In this document: positions 1-8,013 of the stretch, piece after piece
How positions within the stretch are numbered: the first letter of the stretch is position 1
Layout of the letters: each line of letters starts with the position of its first letter
NCBI GenBank assembly: GCA_034420695.1
Contig: DAOULB010000018.1
Span: 62,001 to 126,000, forward strand
Source: Io17-Chloro-G2 sp034420695
Lineage (GTDB): Bacteria > Chloroflexota > Dehalococcoidia > Lucifugimonadales > UBA3495
Direction: 5' to 3'
DNA length: 64,000 bases
Made by a program: the position numbers and the translations under genes
The notes under the pieces: model-generated
The model's input: the letters and a program-made list of their open reading frames with translations, nothing else
What the model was told of the DNA's origin: nothing
Databases searched by the model: none

Positions 1-2
1 GC

Positions 3-644
3 CGATAGTCCCGGTTTCCTGCTAGCTGCCTCAGACCCGATTTTGTTCAAGTCCGGACCCACGCCGCCCGGGGCGATGCCGGTAATCATGTGGCAGGTGC
101 CGCAGGTGCCCACTCCGAGGAAGACTTCCTGTCCCACCGAAGCGGAAACCGCTCCGGCGGGGGCTGGGGAGTCCGTGGAGCCGGTCTGCGTTGTTCCGGC
201 GCCGGTGGAGGGTTGGGTGGTATCCGCTGGAGTAGTCACAACGGGGAGTTCAGCCTGAACTGACTCCTCGTGCTCTTCCCCCTTCTCCACATGAACATAG
301 GGAATGGCGTTGGCTACGGCGTAGGCCCGCGGGGCGCCGTTCAGGGCGAAGAACAGGCCCAACACCGCGATGACAACCGCCAAGCCGAGGGCCAGCCCGG
401 CCAGGAAAATCCAACTGAAAAGCTGGTTGTCGAACTTCAGGTGCATGTAGAACATGATGACGATGGCGAACTTGATACAGGAAAGGATGATCAAGGGCGC
501 CAAGGTCCATGCTTGGCCCTGCCAGTCTTCGGGCAAGATAATCAGGAACTCGACGATCGTAATGACGAATAGCACGATGGCTATCGTCACGTACTGCATG
601 AAGGTGGGGTGGCGGGACTCGTGGTGTTCAGGCGCGCTGGTCAT
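3..644 (-). CDS. ctaF: Cytochrome c oxidase subunit IV with C-terminal cytochrome c domain (3' end cut by window edge)
   Basis: Small membrane subunit of a caa3-type oxidase, fused to a cytochrome c domain. The frame is open from the ATG at 644 to the left edge, so 214 residues are visible and the C-terminus is missing. The start follows a TAAGGAGGAT ribosome site that includes the ctaE stop. Hydrophobic segments lie at about residues 17-37, 46-66 and 76-100, as in prokaryotic COX4-like subunits, which are normally about 100 residues. An acidic and then Pro/Thr/Ser-rich linker (120-170) leads to a haem c site, CGTCH, at 181-185. It is last of six minus-strand genes in the operon. The subunit IV assignment rests on position and topology; the haem motif is seen directly. 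The domain probably lies outside the membrane and passes electrons to subunit II (inference). Confidence 0.82.
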   Translation of the reverse strand, partial: MTSAPEHHESRHPTFMQYVTIAIVLFVITIVEFLIILPEDWQGQAWTLAPLIILSCIKFAIVIMFYMHLKFDNQLFSWIFLAGLALGLAVVIAVLGLFFALNGAPRAYAVANAIPYVHVEKGEEHEESVQAELPVVTTPADTTQPSTGAGTTQTGSTDSPAPAGAVSASVGQEVFLGVGTCGTCHMITGIAPGGVGPDLNKIGSEAASRKPGLS

Positions 645-657
645 GCAACTATCCTCC

Positions 658-1326
658 TTAGAGCAGCGCTCCCAATGCCGATGGGACCAACAAGGCAGCC
701 TCGGGTTCCGGGCCCCTGTCGAAGCCGGCAATCAGGTAAAGGAGGGTGAAGATTACTATCCAAACAATGTCAACGAAGTGCCAGTATAGACCGGCTATTT
801 CCACGTCCAAGGCGGTGGCGGGGCCCAAGCGGCCCTTGCAGGCGATAACGTACAAGCTGAGCAGCCAGATGATGCCCAGGGTAACGTGGGCGCCGTGGAA
901 CCCGGTCAGGGTGAAGAAACTGGCGCCGAATAGATTGGTGCCCAAGGTCAGTCCTTCGTTTTTGAAGGCATTGAACTCGTAGACTTGGAAGCCGATGAAG
1001 ATCGCCCCCAAGAAGGCGGTGGCCAGCAGCCACAGCTTGATGCCTCTCTGGTCGTTGGCGGTGGTGGCGGCCAAGGCTTGGACCATGGAGAAGCTACTGC
1101 ACAGGAGCACGAAGGTGCTGATGGTGGTGATGGGGACGTCGATTATGTCAATGGGGTAGGGGCCGTTGAGGCTCTGACCCCGGTAGACCATATAGGTTGC
1201 GATCAGGGTGCCGAAGAACAAGCAGTCGGAACCGAGAAACACCCACATGAGGAGTTTCCGGTGGTTCAGACCGGTGGTCGTATATTCGGCTTCGCCGTGG
1301 TGTCCGGGTTCTACCGCATGGGCCAC
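658..1326 (-). CDS. ctaE: Cytochrome c oxidase subunit III
   Basis: Subunit III of an A-type haem-copper oxidase, an integral membrane protein that stabilises the catalytic core. The 222 residues hold about five to six hydrophobic helices, matching bacterial CtaE/CoxC, and include the family-typical segment GFHGAHVTLG and a C-terminal YWHFVDIVWI helix. The start is GTG at 1326, 9 bases after AGGAG; that ribosome site overlaps the ctaD stop, so the two genes are likely translationally linked. The stop overlaps the ribosome site of subunit IV. Nothing unusual in length or composition. Confidence 0.95.
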   Translation of the reverse strand: MAHAVEPGHHGEAEYTTTGLNHRKLLMWVFLGSDCLFFGTLIATYMVYRGQSLNGPYPIDIIDVPITTISTFVLLCSSFSMVQALAATTANDQRGIKLWLLATAFLGAIFIGFQVYEFNAFKNEGLTLGTNLFGASFFTLTGFHGAHVTLGIIWLLSLYVIACKGRLGPATALDVEIAGLYWHFVDIVWIVIFTLLYLIAGFDRGPEPEAALLVPSALGALL

Positions 1327-1338
1327 AGGACAAATCTC

Positions 1339-3282
1339 CTAGTCGTCGTCGCCGTGCGCGGGAGCCAAGGCTAGTTCCCTGCCGCAAGAGAAGCAGTAAG
1401 AATGGTACCCCTCGTTTACCTGGCCGCAACTGGGGCATACTCTGATGGGCTCCGGCTCTGCGGCCGCCGGTTCATTGGACCATCCTATGGTGCCGATGAA
1501 GGCAATGATCCCGCCGACAAAACAGATTGCTACGTGGGTCAGGATTCCCGCTCCCAGCCATACCACGCCGAAGGCAACCACCAGCGGCCAGAAGGAATTC
1601 CTGGGCATGTGCAGGGTGCGTATGTCGATGTGGGGCTCGGCAGGCGGGGGCGGCTCCCCGGCGTCTTCGGCCCGCTGCTTCACAATCCAGTAGTGGTCCC
1701 GGCCCTCAACCTGGGGTATCTCGGCAAAGTTGTAGGGCGGCGGGGGCGAAGAGATGGTCCACTCCAGCCCCGGGCCGTCCCAGGGGTCGTGGCCGGCGTC
1801 GGGCTCCTTCCTCATGCTGTAGAAGAAGTTGAAGATGAACACGGCGATGCCCAGCAACATCACCACGTAGCCAAAGGACGAGATGATGTTGTAAATCTCG
1901 AACCCGGATTCTGCCGGGTAGGTGTACACCCGGCGGGGCATACCGTTCATGCCCACGAAGTGCATGGGGAAGAACGTGACATTCATGCCTATGAACATCA
2001 GCCAGAAGTTTATCTTCCCTAAGGTCTCGTTCATAACGCGCCCAGTGAACTTGGGGCCCCAGTAGTAGAAGCCGGCGAAGATTCCGAAGATGGAACCGCC
2101 GAACAGGACGTAGTGCAGGTGGGCGATTATGTAGTAGGTGTCCTGTTGCTGGGCGTCGGAAGGGGCAACGGCGTGGGAAACACCGCTCAACCCGCCGACG
2201 ATGAACAGGGCCACAAACCCGATTGCGAACAACATCGAGGACGTAAATTCGATGGACCCGCCCCACAGGGTGCCGATCCAGTTGAAAATCTTCACCCCAG
2301 TTGGAACGGCAATGAGCATGGTGGTGATGGTGAACACCGAATTGGCCACTGGACCGAGGCCCACGGTGAACATGTGGTGGCTCCAGACCGCCCAGCTCAT
2401 GATGCCTATGACCAGTCCGGAGAAGATTATGAAGGGATAACCGAACAGGGGCTTCCGGGAGAAGGTTGGGAGTATCTCGGAAACCACGCCCATGGGGGGC
2501 AGAATCAGGATATAGACTTCCGGATGACCGAAAATCCAGAACATGTGCTGCCACAGCAGCGGGTCTCCTCCGCCTTCCGGCATGAAGAAATGGGTGCCGA
2601 AGTTGCGGTCCATGGTGAGTTCGATGAGGCCCACGGTTATCACCGGGAAGGCCAGCACCAACAGGACCGAGGTTATCAGGGTCATCCAAGTGAACACCGG
2701 GAGGCGCATGAGGCTCAATCCCGGCGCCCGCATGTTGATGATGGTGACAATGAAGTTCAGGGCCGCGGCTACGGAAGACACGCCCAGCACCAGCAGGCCG
2801 ACAGCCCAGAAGTCCAAGCCGGCGTTGGCGCTGTAGGGCTTCTCGGTAAGGCTGGCGTAGGAGAACCAGCCGGCGTCGGGCATCTGGTTGACTATGAAGC
2901 TGGCATGGAAGAGCAGGGTGCCGAACAGGAACACCCAGTAGCTCAGTGCGTTCAGGCGGGGGAAGGCAACGTCCCTGGCGCCTATGGCCAAGGGAATCAG
3001 CAGGTTGAAGAAGGCAGCGCTCAAGGGCATGATGACCATGAACACCATGGCGGTGGCGTGCATGGTGAACATCTGGTTGAACACGTCCGGATCTACCAGG
3101 GTGGAGTCGGCGGTAGCCAGTTGAAGGCGCATCACCCCGGCTTCGAGGCCGGCAACGATGAAAATAATGAAGGCGGTAAAGCCGTACAGGACGCCGATCC
3201 GCTTGTGATCAACCGTAGTTATCCAGCTCCAAACTCCTTCGTAGCTGGACGTTTTTGTAAGGACTCCTGCTGTGGTCGCCAT
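1339..3282 (-). CDS. ctaD: Cytochrome c oxidase subunit I with C-terminal zinc ribbon
   Basis: Catalytic subunit of the terminal oxidase, binding haem a, haem a3 and CuB, reducing O2 to water and pumping protons. The core matches type A1 oxidases: the helix VI motif GHPEVY supplies a CuB histidine, the proton-channel glutamate and the cross-linked tyrosine, and a paired-histidine helix (WSHHMF) follows. I chose the ATG at 3282, five bases after GGAGG; a GTG one codon upstream sits too close. After the usual core come two extra hydrophobic helices and a tail with CPSC and CFSC pairs ten residues apart (near residues 616-633), a classic zinc ribbon that is not a normal part of subunit I. The reading frame is continuous into it. 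It follows ctaC by 95 bases. Confidence 0.96.
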   Translation of the reverse strand: MATTAGVLTKTSSYEGVWSWITTVDHKRIGVLYGFTAFIIFIVAGLEAGVMRLQLATADSTLVDPDVFNQMFTMHATAMVFMVIMPLSAAFFNLLIPLAIGARDVAFPRLNALSYWVFLFGTLLFHASFIVNQMPDAGWFSYASLTEKPYSANAGLDFWAVGLLVLGVSSVAAALNFIVTIINMRAPGLSLMRLPVFTWMTLITSVLLVLAFPVITVGLIELTMDRNFGTHFFMPEGGGDPLLWQHMFWIFGHPEVYILILPPMGVVSEILPTFSRKPLFGYPFIIFSGLVIGIMSWAVWSHHMFTVGLGPVANSVFTITTMLIAVPTGVKIFNWIGTLWGGSIEFTSSMLFAIGFVALFIVGGLSGVSHAVAPSDAQQQDTYYIIAHLHYVLFGGSIFGIFAGFYYWGPKFTGRVMNETLGKINFWLMFIGMNVTFFPMHFVGMNGMPRRVYTYPAESGFEIYNIISSFGYVVMLLGIAVFIFNFFYSMRKEPDAGHDPWDGPGLEWTISSPPPPYNFAEIPQVEGRDHYWIVKQRAEDAGEPPPPAEPHIDIRTLHMPRNSFWPLVVAFGVVWLGAGILTHVAICFVGGIIAFIGTIGWSNEPAAAEPEPIRVCPSCGQVNEGYHSYCFSCGRELALAPAHGDDD

Positions 3283-3377
3283 CACTGCCTCCGCAGTGGG
3301 TTGATTACGGCCTTGATCTACAGTTTATACCAGGGACTTATACCAGAGAACGGGGCCAGTTCCCGCCTAATTTAATA

Positions 3378-4565
3378 CTACTTCAAGCTCAGGAGATACT
3401 CAATTACCGACGACACTTCGGCTTGGTTAAGGCTGAGGCTGCCGGTCTGGTAAATAGCAGCCTTGCGGAACATGTAGTTGCCCGGCTTGATTTCCAAGGG
3501 GTCCACCAGCCACTGGTTCAGGTTCTCTTCGTTCAAGTCCACCAGCCCGGCGGCAAAGGTATCCCTGGTAGCCAGGTCGGTCAGGTTGGGCGCCGGGGCG
3601 ATGGCCGCGCCGGAGAGAAATCCGGTGATCCTGGCCTGGTTCAGGGCGGGATTGTCGGGGCCGTTGGCGGTGTGACAGGTCGAGCAGTTGACGTTAAACA
3701 GTTGCTGCCCCTGTTGGGCATTGGCGGACAGCACGGGCTGCTGGCCGTAGTTTTCAACCCAAGCGTCGTAATCTGCCTGCTCCATGACCTTGACCCGGAA
3801 CTTCATGAGGGCGTGGGCCGTGCCGCAAAACTCGGCGCACACCCCGTAGAACGAGGCCGGCAACGTATCTATCTGGTCGGAGTTGGCCTGGAACCACATG
3901 GTGTTGGTGTGGGTGGGAATCACGTCCACCTTTCCCGCCAACCGGGGAATCCAGAAGCTGTGAATGACGTCGTCACTTTCCAGGTTGACCAGTATCGGGG
4001 TGTCCGCCGGCACCTTCAATTCGTTGGCGGTGGTTATTCTCTTCCCGCCGCCGGCGTCTTCGTACTCGAACTCCCACCACCACTGGTGGCCGGTGGCGGT
4101 CACCTCCAGCACGTTGTCCGCGGAAACTGGCGGGTCCTTGATTTGGAACAGGGCGATGACCGACCAGATGCCCAAGCCCATGATCAAGATAGTGGGGATG
4201 ACGGTCCAAGTAATCTCCAGCGGAAGGTTGCCGTGGACCTGCTTGGGGCGGGGCTGGCCGGGGCGCCGGCGGTAGCGGAAGATGGCGTAGACCAGCACGC
4301 CCTCCACCAAGATAAAGACCACCACCATGACCCAGACAAGGACGTTGAACAGTTCAAGCTGCTTGTTGGCCACCGGGCCGGCCGGATTCCAAGTGGACTC
4401 GGGCCCTTGAGAACAACCGGCGGCAAGCAGCAACAGCAATGCTGAAAGGGCCAAGGCGCCAGCCCGGCCCGCCTTGAGGCGGTTGAAGAAACCCTTGGCT
4501 CCGGGTTGGTCACTGACAGGTGCATGCGGCCCCTGTGACCCTTTTGCCCGGGGGCTAAACCCCAT
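3378..4565 (-). CDS. ctaC: Cytochrome c oxidase subunit II with CuA and cytochrome c domains
   Basis: Electron-entry subunit of a caa3-type oxidase. The N-terminus has a lipoprotein signal ending in LLAAGC, then two membrane helices, then a periplasmic cupredoxin domain with the full CuA ligand set in CAEFCGTAHALM, then a fused cytochrome c domain with haem site CSTCH. The length (about 395 residues) fits caa3 enzymes. I chose the ATG at 4565 behind a GGAG ribosome site; a GTG at 4586 would add seven residues with no clear site. A promoter is visible upstream (4641-4670), so ctaC to ctaF may be transcribed separately as well as from the ctaA promoter. With the haem in subunit IV this oxidase would carry at least two c-type haems. 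Confidence 0.96.
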   Translation of the reverse strand: MGFSPRAKGSQGPHAPVSDQPGAKGFFNRLKAGRAGALALSALLLLLAAGCSQGPESTWNPAGPVANKQLELFNVLVWVMVVVFILVEGVLVYAIFRYRRRPGQPRPKQVHGNLPLEITWTVIPTILIMGLGIWSVIALFQIKDPPVSADNVLEVTATGHQWWWEFEYEDAGGGKRITTANELKVPADTPILVNLESDDVIHSFWIPRLAGKVDVIPTHTNTMWFQANSDQIDTLPASFYGVCAEFCGTAHALMKFRVKVMEQADYDAWVENYGQQPVLSANAQQGQQLFNVNCSTCHTANGPDNPALNQARITGFLSGAAIAPAPNLTDLATRDTFAAGLVDLNEENLNQWLVDPLEIKPGNYMFRKAAIYQTGSLSLNQAEVSSVIEYLLSLK

Positions 4566-4640
4566 TGATGGACTCCGTCGATTCACACTCGCACCATATG
4601 GCGCCAGCTTGATTAGTGCAAAGTTTCACTATCGGGCGGA

Positions 4641-4670
4641 ACGTTATCACAGGCCGTTTGAACATGTCAA
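4641..4670 (-). promoter_or_regulatory. Promoter before ctaC
   Basis: On the minus strand a perfect -35 box TTGACA (4670-4665) is followed, after 18 bases, by TAACGT (4646-4641). Transcription would start near 4634, about 70 bases before the chosen ctaC start. It lies in the 169-base gap between ctaB and ctaC, where a second operon promoter makes sense. Confidence 0.55.
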
Positions 4671-4734
4671 CGTAAATTTAAGGGCGGATGAAGCTACTCA
4701 ACGCAGTGGAGCGTTCGGTCTGATTCCCGCACCC

Positions 4735-5658
4735 CTACGCCAGCGGCGGAGTCAGGCTATCCGCCAGCATTGCCATAAACAGCAGGGCCAGGTAGAGGAT
4801 CGAATAGAGGTAGAGCTTGCGGGCCCTGGAGGCCGTAGAGTCGTGCTTCAGCCGCCAGGCCAAGTACAGGAAGAAGGCTCCCAACACCGAAGCAAGTCCG
4901 AGATATACCCACCCGACGGCGTTAGTGGCGGCGAACACCAGGGACAGGGCGATGAGCACTATGGAATAGAGGAATATGTTCCCCACAGTGGCTTCCCGGC
5001 CCGCCACTACCGGCAACATCGGGATGCCGGCCTGTTCGTAATCGGACTCGATCAACAGGGACAAAGCCCAGAAGTGGGGCGGCGTCCAGAAGAAGACGAT
5101 AGTAAACATGTACAGCGCAGGCAGGCCCAGCCCCCCGGTAACGGCGGCCCATCCTACCAAGGGAGGTATGGCACCGGCGGCACCCCCGATGACAATGTTG
5201 TGGTGGGTGGTGCGCTTCAACCAGCTGGTGTACACCAGCACGTAGAACAGGCTGGCCGCCAAGGTGAGACAAGCGGCTAGGAGATTGACCCATGCGGCCA
5301 GCAGGCCAAAGGCCAGGACGTTGAGAAGTATCCCAAAGACAAGGGCGTTCACCGGCGGTATGCGGTGGGACGGCACCGGCCGCGCCCGGGTGCGGGACAT
5401 CTTGCCGTCAATGTCCTGGTCAAGGAAGTGGTTCAAGGCGTTGGCCCCCCCGGCGCCCAAGGCGCCCCCGGCGCAAACCAGCAGAACCAGCACCAGGGAG
5501 GGAGGCCCTTGGGCCGCGAGGAACATGGAACCGATGGCGGTGACAACCAGCAGGGAGATGATGGGCGGCTTGGTCAGGGCCACGTAGTCGTTTGCCATCC
5601 GCAGGATGGAGACACCGCCGGCGCCGCCGGATTCGGCCACCCTTTGACGATCAACCAT
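4735..5658 (-). CDS. ctaB: Protohaem IX farnesyltransferase (haem O synthase)
   Basis: UbiA-family membrane prenyltransferase that adds a farnesyl group to protohaem, making haem O for the oxidase. The Asp-rich prenyl-diphosphate/Mg site NHFLDQDIDGKM and the second polar loop near ESDYEQAGIPM are present, along with seven to nine hydrophobic helices. The frame is open further upstream, but the ATG at 5658 has a GGGAGG site six bases before it and overlaps the ctaA stop by eight bases, which is typical of coupled genes; this gives 307 residues, the normal length. Its product is the substrate of CtaA, encoded just upstream. Confidence 0.95.
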   Translation of the reverse strand: MVDRQRVAESGGAGGVSILRMANDYVALTKPPIISLLVVTAIGSMFLAAQGPPSLVLVLLVCAGGALGAGGANALNHFLDQDIDGKMSRTRARPVPSHRIPPVNALVFGILLNVLAFGLLAAWVNLLAACLTLAASLFYVLVYTSWLKRTTHHNIVIGGAAGAIPPLVGWAAVTGGLGLPALYMFTIVFFWTPPHFWALSLLIESDYEQAGIPMLPVVAGREATVGNIFLYSIVLIALSLVFAATNAVGWVYLGLASVLGAFFLYLAWRLKHDSTASRARKLYLYSILYLALLFMAMLADSLTPPLA

Positions 5659-6625
5659 TGGGCGCCTCCCGCTGTGAGGGATTCCCCCCGGCGCAGGCCG
5701 CGGCGGCCAGGGCGCAGAGGGCACCCCAAACCCCGGTAGCCAGGGACAGGTGCAGGGCCCGCAGTTCAGGCGTGAAACCCATCATGGTGGTAGCGGCCCC
5801 GGCTCCGATTTGCGCCGCCAGGACTGCTGCGCCGGCGATGCCGAGCCAACGGACCACACCCCGCCGTTCCGACCTGATTCCCAGGTGGACGGCGTAGAGA
5901 ATGAAGATGCCAAGTATCAATGTAGCGTAGCGGTGTCCCATGTGGACCATCTGGGCAAAGCCGTCAGGGAAGAAATTCCCGTTGCACAGGGGCCATCCGA
6001 CGCAGGCGGCGGTTGCCCCTGATGCGGTTACGTAGGAGCCGGTCATTAGCAGCACATAGGCAGCAACGGCCGCTGCCAGCATCAGCTTGGGAAACTTGGA
6101 AGAACTACCGGGGTCTCCCGGGTTTGCCCTTTCGGGGCTCAATCGAAGTGGGCCCATGACGGAGGTTACCAGAACAATTATCAGGACGGCGAGGAGAGCC
6201 TGGGCCACGGCCAAGTGGGCCATCACTATTGCCGGAGGCAGTTCTTGCACCACCGTTACCGCTCCCAGCAAGGCTTGTACTATCAGCAGCACCAAGGCGG
6301 CCGACAGCAGGACCACCAGCCGGGCTTGGCGGGGTTGCATCAGCCAAGCCCCGATGAAGGTGGCCAGCACCAAGGGACCAACCACTGCGGAGGCTACCAG
6401 GCGGTGACTGTATTCTATGATTGCATGAAGGTCCGGAGGAGGCAGAAACCCGCCGTAGCAAAGAGGCCAATCGGGGCATCCCAACCCTGATTCGGTGACC
6501 CGGACTATTCCGCCCAGCACGATCAGCCCGGCCACCGAGATTACTGAAAAGAGGGACAACACCCGGAACCACGGTTTCGGGCCGCGAGCGCTGAGGGCCA
6601 TTTCGGGGGCGTCGGCTAAGGCCAT
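5651..6625 (-). CDS. ctaA: Haem A synthase (COX15/CtaA family)
   Basis: Membrane mono-oxygenase that converts haem O to haem A. The 324 residues hold eight hydrophobic helices in two similar halves, with paired conserved histidines in EYSHRLVAS and HMGHRYATL, and a Cys pair loop in each half (GCPDWPLCYG and CVGWPLCNG), as in the two-Cys type found in many aerobic bacteria. It is the first gene of the oxidase operon and overlaps ctaB. The start at 6625 has no strong ribosome site, so a slightly different start is possible. Confidence 0.94.
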   Translation of the reverse strand: MALADAPEMALSARGPKPWFRVLSLFSVISVAGLIVLGGIVRVTESGLGCPDWPLCYGGFLPPPDLHAIIEYSHRLVASAVVGPLVLATFIGAWLMQPRQARLVVLLSAALVLLIVQALLGAVTVVQELPPAIVMAHLAVAQALLAVLIIVLVTSVMGPLRLSPERANPGDPGSSSKFPKLMLAAAVAAYVLLMTGSYVTASGATAACVGWPLCNGNFFPDGFAQMVHMGHRYATLILGIFILYAVHLGIRSERRGVVRWLGIAGAAVLAAQIGAGAATTMMGFTPELRALHLSLATGVWGALCALAAAACAGGNPSQREAPNG

Positions 6626-6984
6626 TGGGGCTGGGCGACAGAATTCAAGCAGGGTCCGGCAAGGTCTCGGAAGAACGGGTTGTAGTCACGGGGCGGGGAG
6701 GTGGCACTGGGCCAATGGAGGGCCGGTCGAAGCCCCGGGGACCGATGCTCCCAAGTCAGTGAGTCTTTTCCAATCCGAGAATCAACGTAACATAGGGCTA
6801 AATCAGTGTCAACGAAGGCTTGGGATGGCGAGGCCATTCCGGCTGTTCCCCGTCTGTTTGGACGCCGTAACTGGCGGAGCCGCGTTTTGGCTGGGAATAC
6901 GAAGGGCAAAACCCGGAGACCATGGCGCGGGTGCGGGATATCCGCCGGACGTCAACCCGGCCGGCGTCACGACACTTGGAACGG
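6626..6984. other. Non-coding stretch between ctaA and the toxin-like gene
   Basis: This 359-base gap holds the ctaA promoter (6784-6812) and about 150 bases of ctaA leader. The segment from 6830 to 6984 shows no convincing ORF, RNA gene or terminator. Short ORFs on both strands here lack ribosome sites and recognisable protein character. Confidence 0.6.
6784..6812 (-). promoter_or_regulatory. Promoter of the ctaA-ctaF oxidase operon
   Basis: Minus-strand TTGACA (6812-6807, perfect -35), 17-base spacer, TACGTT (6789-6784). The predicted start near 6777 leaves a leader of about 150 bases before ctaA. The -35 sequence and following base pattern resemble the ctaC promoter. Confidence 0.55.
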
Positions 6985-7299
6985 TCAGATTTCGTACAAC
7001 TCTCCCCGGCGCCGGGGAGAGTTGGGGCTCCACTCGGCGCCGGTTATACCGATGGTGGCCCCGTTGAGAAAGGTGTAGGTAATCCAGAATTCCCCTCCGG
7101 TGTACCCCAGGGTGCCGGGATTGTAGGGGTAATAGTTGAGGGGAACCTTTGATGCGCCATCCGGGTGAGGGTCGCTGAGGAGGCTGTCCAGCACCCGGAA
7201 GAATTGGTCCCGGTCGCCACTGCTGAGCGACTGGGGAAAAGTCCGGGCGGAACGGGAGATTACTGCGTCAAAGGTGGCCAAGTCTGTAGCGATCCTCAT
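6985..7299 (-). CDS. Small toxin-like protein paired with a Panacea-domain gene
   Basis: A 104-residue soluble protein encoded 48 bases downstream of a DUF4065/Panacea gene. The pattern of an N-terminal helix pair, a short DP-rich turn, then alternating strands (FWITYTF, ATIGIT) recalls RelE/ParE-like toxins, but no catalytic motif can be assigned with confidence. The last ten or so residues are encoded by a perfect 28-base palindrome (6997-7024), so the C-terminus may have been extended by a repeat element. Read as the toxin half of a type II-like pair because of its size, position and partner; the function is inference. Confidence 0.5.
   Translation of the reverse strand: MRIATDLATFDAVISRSARTFPQSLSSGDRDQFFRVLDSLLSDPHPDGASKVPLNYYPYNPGTLGYTGGEFWITYTFLNGATIGITGAEWSPNSPRRRGELYEI
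6997..7024. repeat. Perfect 28-base palindrome at the 3' end of the toxin-like gene
   Basis: The 14 bases 6997-7010 are repeated exactly as reverse complement in 7011-7024 with no loop. Core CTCCCCGGCGCCGGGGAG. It lies inside the coding region and encodes the SPRRRGE segment. It has no T-tract, so it looks like a dispersed palindromic element rather than a terminator. Confidence 0.7.
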
Positions 7300-7347
7300 C
7301 GAACCGGGGCTGACGAGTTGCAGGCAGGCCTCCCCGTCCCCGGCAGG

Positions 7348-7878
7348 TCAATCTCCGAGACTCGGAGCCTCCACCGGGTCACTTTGGGGAAGTGCACTTT
7401 CGCCTTGGATTGCTTCACCGGGGGGAGTCTCCAGCGTACCAAGCATTTTTTGAAAGAAGGACTGCATTTTCTGGTGGGTAATCGGCGCCCCGGTTGGGAT
7501 GCTGCTCCAAGGCGGCCCCACTCCCGTGGAGCGCCCCAGGGGGCTGCCTTCCAGGGAGTCGTAGGTCTCGTAGACTTCATTGAGCACTCCCTTGGCGTCG
7601 GCGCCGAAAATCTCCAGGTCCAAGGGCTGCTCCGGCATGGGGATGGAGCCGTGGCCGTAGCGGGTGTAGCTCCGCCACAGGACAGGGATAACCGGGCCGC
7701 TCCCGCGGCGCTCTATCCTATCAAAAAACAAAGGTGTTTTCAGCTTGGCCAGGGCGAATCCCTGGGCGTAATAGCAGAGCTTTTGCAGCTTTATGTTGTC
7801 GATTCGCTCACCGACGGGGGCAATACTCTGCTTTTCCAAGAAATAGAGGGCTACGTCTGCTGCGTTCAAAAGAGACAT
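7348..7878 (-). CDS. Panacea (DUF4065/SocA-like) antitoxin-type protein
   Basis: The domain begins directly at the chosen ATG (7878): MSLLNAADVALYFL, then KLQKLCYYAQGFALA and GPVIPVLWRSYTRYG, which are hallmarks of the DUF4065/Panacea family found in SocA, GepA and many antitoxins. The open frame extends 74 codons upstream but that part looks non-coding, and the true start has only a weak GGTGATGG site. At 176 residues it is slightly longer than the domain, with a Pro-rich C-terminal tail. Known family members neutralise diverse small toxins encoded alongside; the next gene fits that role. Divergent from the ABC exporter genes. Confidence 0.8.
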   Translation of the reverse strand: MSLLNAADVALYFLEKQSIAPVGERIDNIKLQKLCYYAQGFALAKLKTPLFFDRIERRGSGPVIPVLWRSYTRYGHGSIPMPEQPLDLEIFGADAKGVLNEVYETYDSLEGSPLGRSTGVGPPWSSIPTGAPITHQKMQSFFQKMLGTLETPPGEAIQGESALPQSDPVEAPSLGD

Positions 7879-7975
7879 ACCATCACCAGCAAGAAGATTT
7901 AAAGTAATTTTAGAAAAGTTTACCTCAAGGCGGCCAAGACATGCTTGCTCAATGATTCGCGGGTATTTGCAAAAC

Positions 7976-8002
7976 TTGGAAGGGAAAGTGGCGTGGTACA
8001 AT
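7976..8002 (+). promoter_or_regulatory. Extended -10 promoter of the ABC exporter
   Basis: TGG immediately before TACAAT (7994-8002) forms an extended -10 box; a poor -35-like TTGGAA lies at 7976-7981 with a 15-base spacer. Transcription would begin only a few bases before the ATG at 8014, so the mRNA is short-leadered or leaderless. The same nine bases recur before the Vms1-like gene at 47792. Confidence 0.45.
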
Positions 8003-8013
8003 TTCTGACCGCA

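Noticed and set aside
2113..3375. Long plus-strand ORF of 420 codons opposite ctaD
   Set aside because: It is the shadow of ctaD: rich in Gly, His and Glu with no domain, and without ribosome site.
6809..7078. Two short ORFs upstream of ctaA, one on each strand
   Set aside because: They overlap the palindrome and each other, lack ribosome sites and show no conserved pattern.
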